Assembly: GCA_002419365.1 (NCBI GenBank)
Contig: DIGA01000085.1
Span: 1-7,172, forward strand
Length of the DNA stretch: 7,172 bases
DNA from: Mageeibacillus sp. UBA5734
GTDB lineage: Bacteria; Bacillota; Clostridia; Saccharofermentanales; UBA5734
Direction: 5' to 3'
Below, one piece after another: positions 4,267-7,172 of the stretch; position 1 is the first letter of the stretch; every line of letters starts with the position of its first letter. Made by a program: the position numbers and the translations under genes. The notes under the pieces are model-generated. The model ran no database searches and was not told the DNA's origin. It saw only the letters and a list, made by a program, of their open reading frames with translations.

Positions 4267-5142
4267 ATGGACGGTCTGATCAAATTCCCTGAGAGTTGGA
4301 CGCTGGACATAGCGACCCCGATTGATGCCGGTATCAAGACCATCAGCCGGCAGTTTGCTGGATTTTTCGACGGGGTCAACGCTTTCATCTCTTTTTTCCT
4401 GGACTTGGCTCAGGACATCTTGTTCCTGATCCCCTGGTGGGTTTTGATCCTGGTCGTCATGGCGGGGGGCTATCTGGCCATCCGCCGCATCGGATCGGCC
4501 ATCAGCTACGGCGCCATGGTCTTGATCATCGGCCTGTTCGGCTATTGGGACTTGATGGTGTACACCCTGTCGATTGTCTTTGTTTCGGTTGTATTTGCCC
4601 TCGTCATCGGGCTGCCCTATGGCATCCTGATGGCGGAAAACAAAAAGGTGGAGCATTTCTCGCTGGTTATTCTCGATGCCATGCAGACGATGCCTAGCTG
4701 GGTCTACCTGATTCCGGCGGTTTCTTTCTTCGGCCTCGGACGCGTACCAGCTGTCTTCGCGACGCTGATCTATGCCCTGCCGCCGGTGGTCCGCCTGACC
4801 AGTCATGCGGTGCTCCATGTCGATAAAGAGACGCTTGAAGCAGCCAAGTCATTTGGCACGACAAAAATACAATCCCTGATCCAGGTCAAGTTGCCCCAGG
4901 CTGCCCCCACCATTCTGACCGGTGTCAACCAGACGACCATGATGGCCGTCGCCATGGTGGTCACATCATCCATGATCGGGGCCAAAGGACTGGGGACGGA
5001 AGTCCTGATCGCGATCAACCGCCTGGAAGTAGGCCGGGGCTTTGAAGCCGGCCTGTCGATTGTCTTCATCGCCATCGTCATGGACCGCCTGACCCAGGGA
5101 CTGGCCAAGAGTTTGCCTTACAACCAGACAAGGAAGGCCTGA
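4267..5142 (+). CDS. opuAB: Glycine betaine ABC transporter, permease subunit
   Basis: This 291-residue inner-membrane protein is the channel-forming subunit of the importer, of the OpuAB/ProW type. After an amphipathic N-terminal region (1-45), hydrophobic segments lie near residues 51-70, 82-96, 98-120, 131-155, 160-175, 220-240 and 260-275. The EAA loop that docks on the ATPase is clear: EAAKSFGTTKIQSLIQVKLP at 191-210. LDAMQTMPSWVYLIP (136-150) and MIGAKGLGTEVL (236-247) are also typical of the betaine branch. The length is close to that of stand-alone permeases, unlike the longer proteins in which the binding domain is fused (as in lactococcal BusAB/OpuABC). AGAGG at 4254-4258 gives 8-nt spacing to the ATG. 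The gene starts 3 nt after the binding-protein stop and ends 1 nt before the ATPase start, so the three should be translated together. Confidence 0.93.
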   Translation: MDGLIKFPESWTLDIATPIDAGIKTISRQFAGFFDGVNAFISFFLDLAQDILFLIPWWVLILVVMAGGYLAIRRIGSAISYGAMVLIIGLFGYWDLMVYTLSIVFVSVVFALVIGLPYGILMAENKKVEHFSLVILDAMQTMPSWVYLIPAVSFFGLGRVPAVFATLIYALPPVVRLTSHAVLHVDKETLEAAKSFGTTKIQSLIQVKLPQAAPTILTGVNQTTMMAVAMVVTSSMIGAKGLGTEVLIAINRLEVGRGFEAGLSIVFIAIVMDRLTQGLAKSLPYNQTRKA

Positions 5143-5143
5143 T

Positions 5144-6313
5144 ATGCCCGTAAAAATTGAAGTGAAACAAGTCAGTAAAATTTTCGGTTCCAAGGGCAGC
5201 AAAGTCCTCGAGACCCTTGGAAACCAGTTTGATAAGCAGGAGGTCATGCAGCGGACCGGTCATGTGGTCGGTGTCCATGATGCCACTTTTTCGGTCAACA
5301 CCGGCGAGATCTTTGTCATCATTGGCCTGTCGGGCAGCGGCAAGTCCACCTTGATCCGATGCCTCAACCTGCTGCACCGGCCGACCGCCGGCAGCATCGA
5401 GATCGATGGCGAAGATATCTGTGAGTACAGCAGGGACCAGCTACGTGACCTGCGCCGCAAGAAAATTGCCATGGTCTTCCAGAACTTTGCCTTGCTGCCA
5501 CACAAGAACGTCATCGACAATGTCTCTTTCGGACTGCGGGTCCGGGGTGAATCTCGTCCAGACAGCCGGCAGAAGGCCTTGAAAATGATCGAAATGGTCG
5601 GCCTGTCAGGTTATGAAAACGAACCGATCCAGGCCCTGAGCGGCGGTATGAAGCAGCGCGTCGGCCTGGCCCGGGCGCTGGCCAATGATCCAGAGATTCT
5701 CCTGATGGACGAAGCCTTCTCCGCGCTCGATCCGATCGTGCGCCGCGACATGCAGTACGAGCTGTTGAACTTGCAGCAGAAACTGCAAAAAACGATCGTC
5801 TTCATCACGCATGATATCCAGGAAGCCTTTAAAATCGGTGACCGGGTCGCGATCATGAAGGACTCAAAAATCGTCCAGGTTGGCACGCCAGAAGAAATCC
5901 TGACCTCGCCGGCCAATGAATATGTCGAACGCTTCATCACAGGCGTCGACAAAACCCAGGTTCTCTCGGTCAAAAGCATCATGCATCTGCCAGGTTGCCT
6001 GGTCCAGCTGCGTGATGGCCCCAAGCTGGCTCTGCAGGAAATGCGCATGAATGGGGTTTCCAGCGCCTTTGTGATGGACCAGGCGCTGCGATTCAAAGGG
6101 ATCGTGAATTTGCAGGACACCCTGCAGGCGATCAAGGACAAGCAGCCGCTGGAATCGATTCTGGTCCATGAAGTCATCGAGGTGGAACCGTCCACCACCG
6201 TCAGCGATCTGGTCCCGCTGGCCCAGAAATCGCCTTATCCGATCGCAGTCACGGAAAATGGCCGCTTATTGGGCATTGTCACCAAATCGGCCATCCTGGG
6301 AAGCCTGGCCTGA
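5144..6313 (+). CDS. opuAA: Glycine betaine ABC transporter, ATPase with CBS domains
   Basis: The 389-residue product powers import. It has the N-terminal extension typical of ProV/OpuAA ATPases (1-55, with the KTG-type linker before the core). Then come Walker A GLSGSGKST (61-69), Q-loop Gln113, signature LSGGMKQR (165-172), Walker B EILLMDEAFSALD (184-196, catalytic Glu190) and switch His223. All catalytic residues are present. Residues about 272-389 form two CBS repeats (SVKSIM... and LVHEVIEVEPSTTVSDL...LLGIVTKSAIL). In homologues these sense ionic strength or bind c-di-AMP and lower transport; whether that holds here is inference. AGGAAGG at 5131-5137 precedes the ATG with 6-nt spacing. 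It is the last gene of the operon, and its stop is 35 bp from the end of the convergent busR-like gene. Confidence 0.94.
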   Translation: MPVKIEVKQVSKIFGSKGSKVLETLGNQFDKQEVMQRTGHVVGVHDATFSVNTGEIFVIIGLSGSGKSTLIRCLNLLHRPTAGSIEIDGEDICEYSRDQLRDLRRKKIAMVFQNFALLPHKNVIDNVSFGLRVRGESRPDSRQKALKMIEMVGLSGYENEPIQALSGGMKQRVGLARALANDPEILLMDEAFSALDPIVRRDMQYELLNLQQKLQKTIVFITHDIQEAFKIGDRVAIMKDSKIVQVGTPEEILTSPANEYVERFITGVDKTQVLSVKSIMHLPGCLVQLRDGPKLALQEMRMNGVSSAFVMDQALRFKGIVNLQDTLQAIKDKQPLESILVHEVIEVEPSTTVSDLVPLAQKSPYPIAVTENGRLLGIVTKSAILGSLA

Positions 6314-6325
6314 TCCTGAATTAAA

Positions 6326-6359
6326 AGGACGCCTGATGTCGATGGATGTCAGGCGTCCT
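6326..6359 (-). terminator. Intrinsic terminator of the regulator gene, between convergent genes
   Basis: AGGACGCCTGA (6326-6336) and TCAGGCGTCCT (6349-6359) pair perfectly over 11 bp, with further weak pairing in the loop. On the minus strand the hairpin is followed by TTTTAATT, so it fits an intrinsic terminator for the GntR/RCK_C gene. On the plus strand GCGTTGT follows, without a T run, so it would stop the operon poorly. The right arm includes the regulator's stop codon and last codons. Confidence 0.75.
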
Positions 6360-7011
6360 GCGTTGTATCGCCAGAGCCTGGAACAGCAGTGGTCTGGCCG
6401 ATGTAGTCCAGCACCCGTTGCTCCACACTTTCGTCTCCGGTGATCAGCAACAGATCACCTGGCTGGAAAACAGCATAGGGACCGGGTGAATAAATTGTCC
6501 GGCCATCGCGCCGGATGGCAACAATCGTCCCGCCCGTATTTTGCCAGAATTTAGTCTCAGAGAGAGTCAGCCCTACCAAGGGCGAATGGCTATCGACCTG
6601 GACTTCACAGGGGTAGACAGGATTGACGCTGGTCAGTCGGTCAGCCTGGCGGGCCAGATAGTCCATCAGCTCATAGATGCGTTCTTCAATGGTATGCTTC
6701 TGTTGCAGCAACGACTCGATTTCGTTGCGGACCGCCTGGAGATCCACTTTGGATTTGAACCGCTCGACATAGCGCTGGGCTTGCTCCCTGGACAGGACCA
6801 CATAGCCAACTTTCGATTCAGCCCGGACAATTCCCATGTCTTCGAGCAGGTGCATCGAACGCCGGATCGTCTCGGGAGATACCCTGTACGTGCTGCTCAG
6901 AAGGGAGCGACCGGACAGGCGGTTGCCAGCAACCAGTTCACCTGACGCAATCTTGCGGGCCAGATCGAGGGCAATCCGGGCATAAACGGGCGTTTCGAAT
7001 TTATCTGGCAT
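6349..7011 (-). CDS. busR: BusR-like GntR-family regulator with RCK_C domain
   Basis: From the ATG at 7011 the product has 220 residues in three parts. Residues 1-72 are a GntR-type winged helix (FETPVYARIALDLARKIASG, then the VSPETIRRSMHLLEDMGIV recognition region, then a VGYVV wing). Residues about 75-127 are helical and charged (coiled-coil-like, with LLQQKHTIEERIYELMDYL). Residues about 133-205 match an RCK_C (TrkA-C) domain, with LVGLTLSETKFW, GTIVAIRRDG and FQPGDLLLITGD. This is the architecture of BusR, which represses betaine uptake genes and binds c-di-AMP through RCK_C. Convergent placement beside a betaine importer supports the same role here. A longer form from 7068 is possible, but it lacks a ribosome binding site; GGAGG near 7027-7023 (11-nt spacing) favours 7011. 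Repressor function, c-di-AMP binding and the target are inferred. Confidence 0.85.
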   Translation of the reverse strand: MPDKFETPVYARIALDLARKIASGELVAGNRLSGRSLLSSTYRVSPETIRRSMHLLEDMGIVRAESKVGYVVLSREQAQRYVERFKSKVDLQAVRNEIESLLQQKHTIEERIYELMDYLARQADRLTSVNPVYPCEVQVDSHSPLVGLTLSETKFWQNTGGTIVAIRRDGRTIYSPGPYAVFQPGDLLLITGDESVEQRVLDYIGQTTAVPGSGDTTQDA

Positions 7012-7093
7012 AATGGGCCAAGCCTCCGGGTGTAGAATGGTAGAAGAAAGGATGGTCAATCTGGCCATGGCGGACAGGTTGCCTGATGGTTCT

Positions 7094-7122
7094 ATTCTGG
7101 ATCAGGTTGCCACTAAGTTCAA
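7094..7122 (-). promoter_or_regulatory. Candidate promoter of the BusR-like gene
   Basis: On the minus strand TTGAAC (7122-7117) is followed after 17 bp by CAGAAT (7099-7094), matching five and four of the six consensus positions. The start would be near 7088, leaving a leader of about 75 nt to the ATG at 7011. Modest support only. Confidence 0.4.
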
Positions 7123-7124
7123 CA

Positions 7125-7152
7125 GTCACACCGAAAGTGCAGGATTTCCTGC
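7125..7152. promoter_or_regulatory. Second GTCACAC-N4-AGTG site and adjoining inverted repeat upstream of the regulator
   Basis: GTCACAC (7125-7131) and AGTG (7136-7139) repeat the motif seen in the betaine-operon leader at 3164-3179 with one base less in the spacer. It abuts the -35 of the candidate regulator promoter. Directly next to it GCAGGA (7139-7144) and TCCTGC (7147-7152) form a 14-bp inverted repeat. Either could be a site for autoregulation. Confidence 0.35.
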
Positions 7153-7172
7153 GAACGCACAGCCATTACAAG

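Noticed and set aside
3259..4818. Open frame of 519 codons on the minus strand across the binding-protein and permease genes
   Set aside because: It is antisense to two clearly real genes, is rich in Gln, His, Arg and Asp as expected from a shadow frame, has no recognisable domain and no ribosome binding site.

Overview
The window reads as a piece of a bacterial chromosome, most likely from Bacillota (Firmicutes) of the Clostridia or a related class. The reasons are the DUF1836 protein, the BusR-like GntR/RCK_C regulator, the lipoprotein form of the betaine-binding protein, strong GGAGG-type ribosome binding sites, and roughly balanced base composition. I cannot name a genus.

Left part (1-1119). 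On the minus strand lie a GDSL/SGNH-type hydrolase (249-971) and, 75 bp downstream of it, the first 57 codons of a LysR-type regulator that runs off the window edge. The hydrolase has a good promoter (TTGACA -35) with a 7-7-7 inverted repeat over its -10. A DUF1836 protein (1120-1644) diverges from the same 148-bp intergenic region. It is followed by a 16-bp tandem repeat (1658-1758) and then a TRIC/UPF0126 membrane channel protein (1785-2405).

Middle (2406-3094). There is no credible gene here. A symmetric repeat locus (2471-2916) consists of two arrays of three 42-bp, near-palindromic units, placed evenly around a perfect 33-bp palindrome at 2679-2711. It looks like a REP/BIME-type or RAYT-associated element without a transposase. 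A C-rich, G-poor stretch (about 2990-3080) follows and could act as a Rho loading site.

Right part (3095-7172). A strong promoter embedded in three inverted repeats drives a three-gene ABC importer operon for glycine betaine or a similar quaternary-amine osmolyte: a binding lipoprotein (3241-4263), a permease (4267-5142) and an ATPase with C-terminal CBS domains (5144-6313). Convergent to it lies a GntR-type regulator with a C-terminal RCK_C domain (6349-7011), the architecture of BusR, the c-di-AMP-responsive repressor of betaine uptake in lactococci and streptococci. A bidirectional-looking hairpin separates the two and overlaps the regulator's stop codon. A motif GTCACAC-N4/5-AGTG occurs both in the operon leader and upstream of the regulator gene, so both may be targets.

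The likely theme of the right half is osmotic homeostasis under c-di-AMP control: transcription through the BusR-like protein and possibly transport activity through the CBS domains. The neighbouring TRIC channel fits that theme only by analogy.
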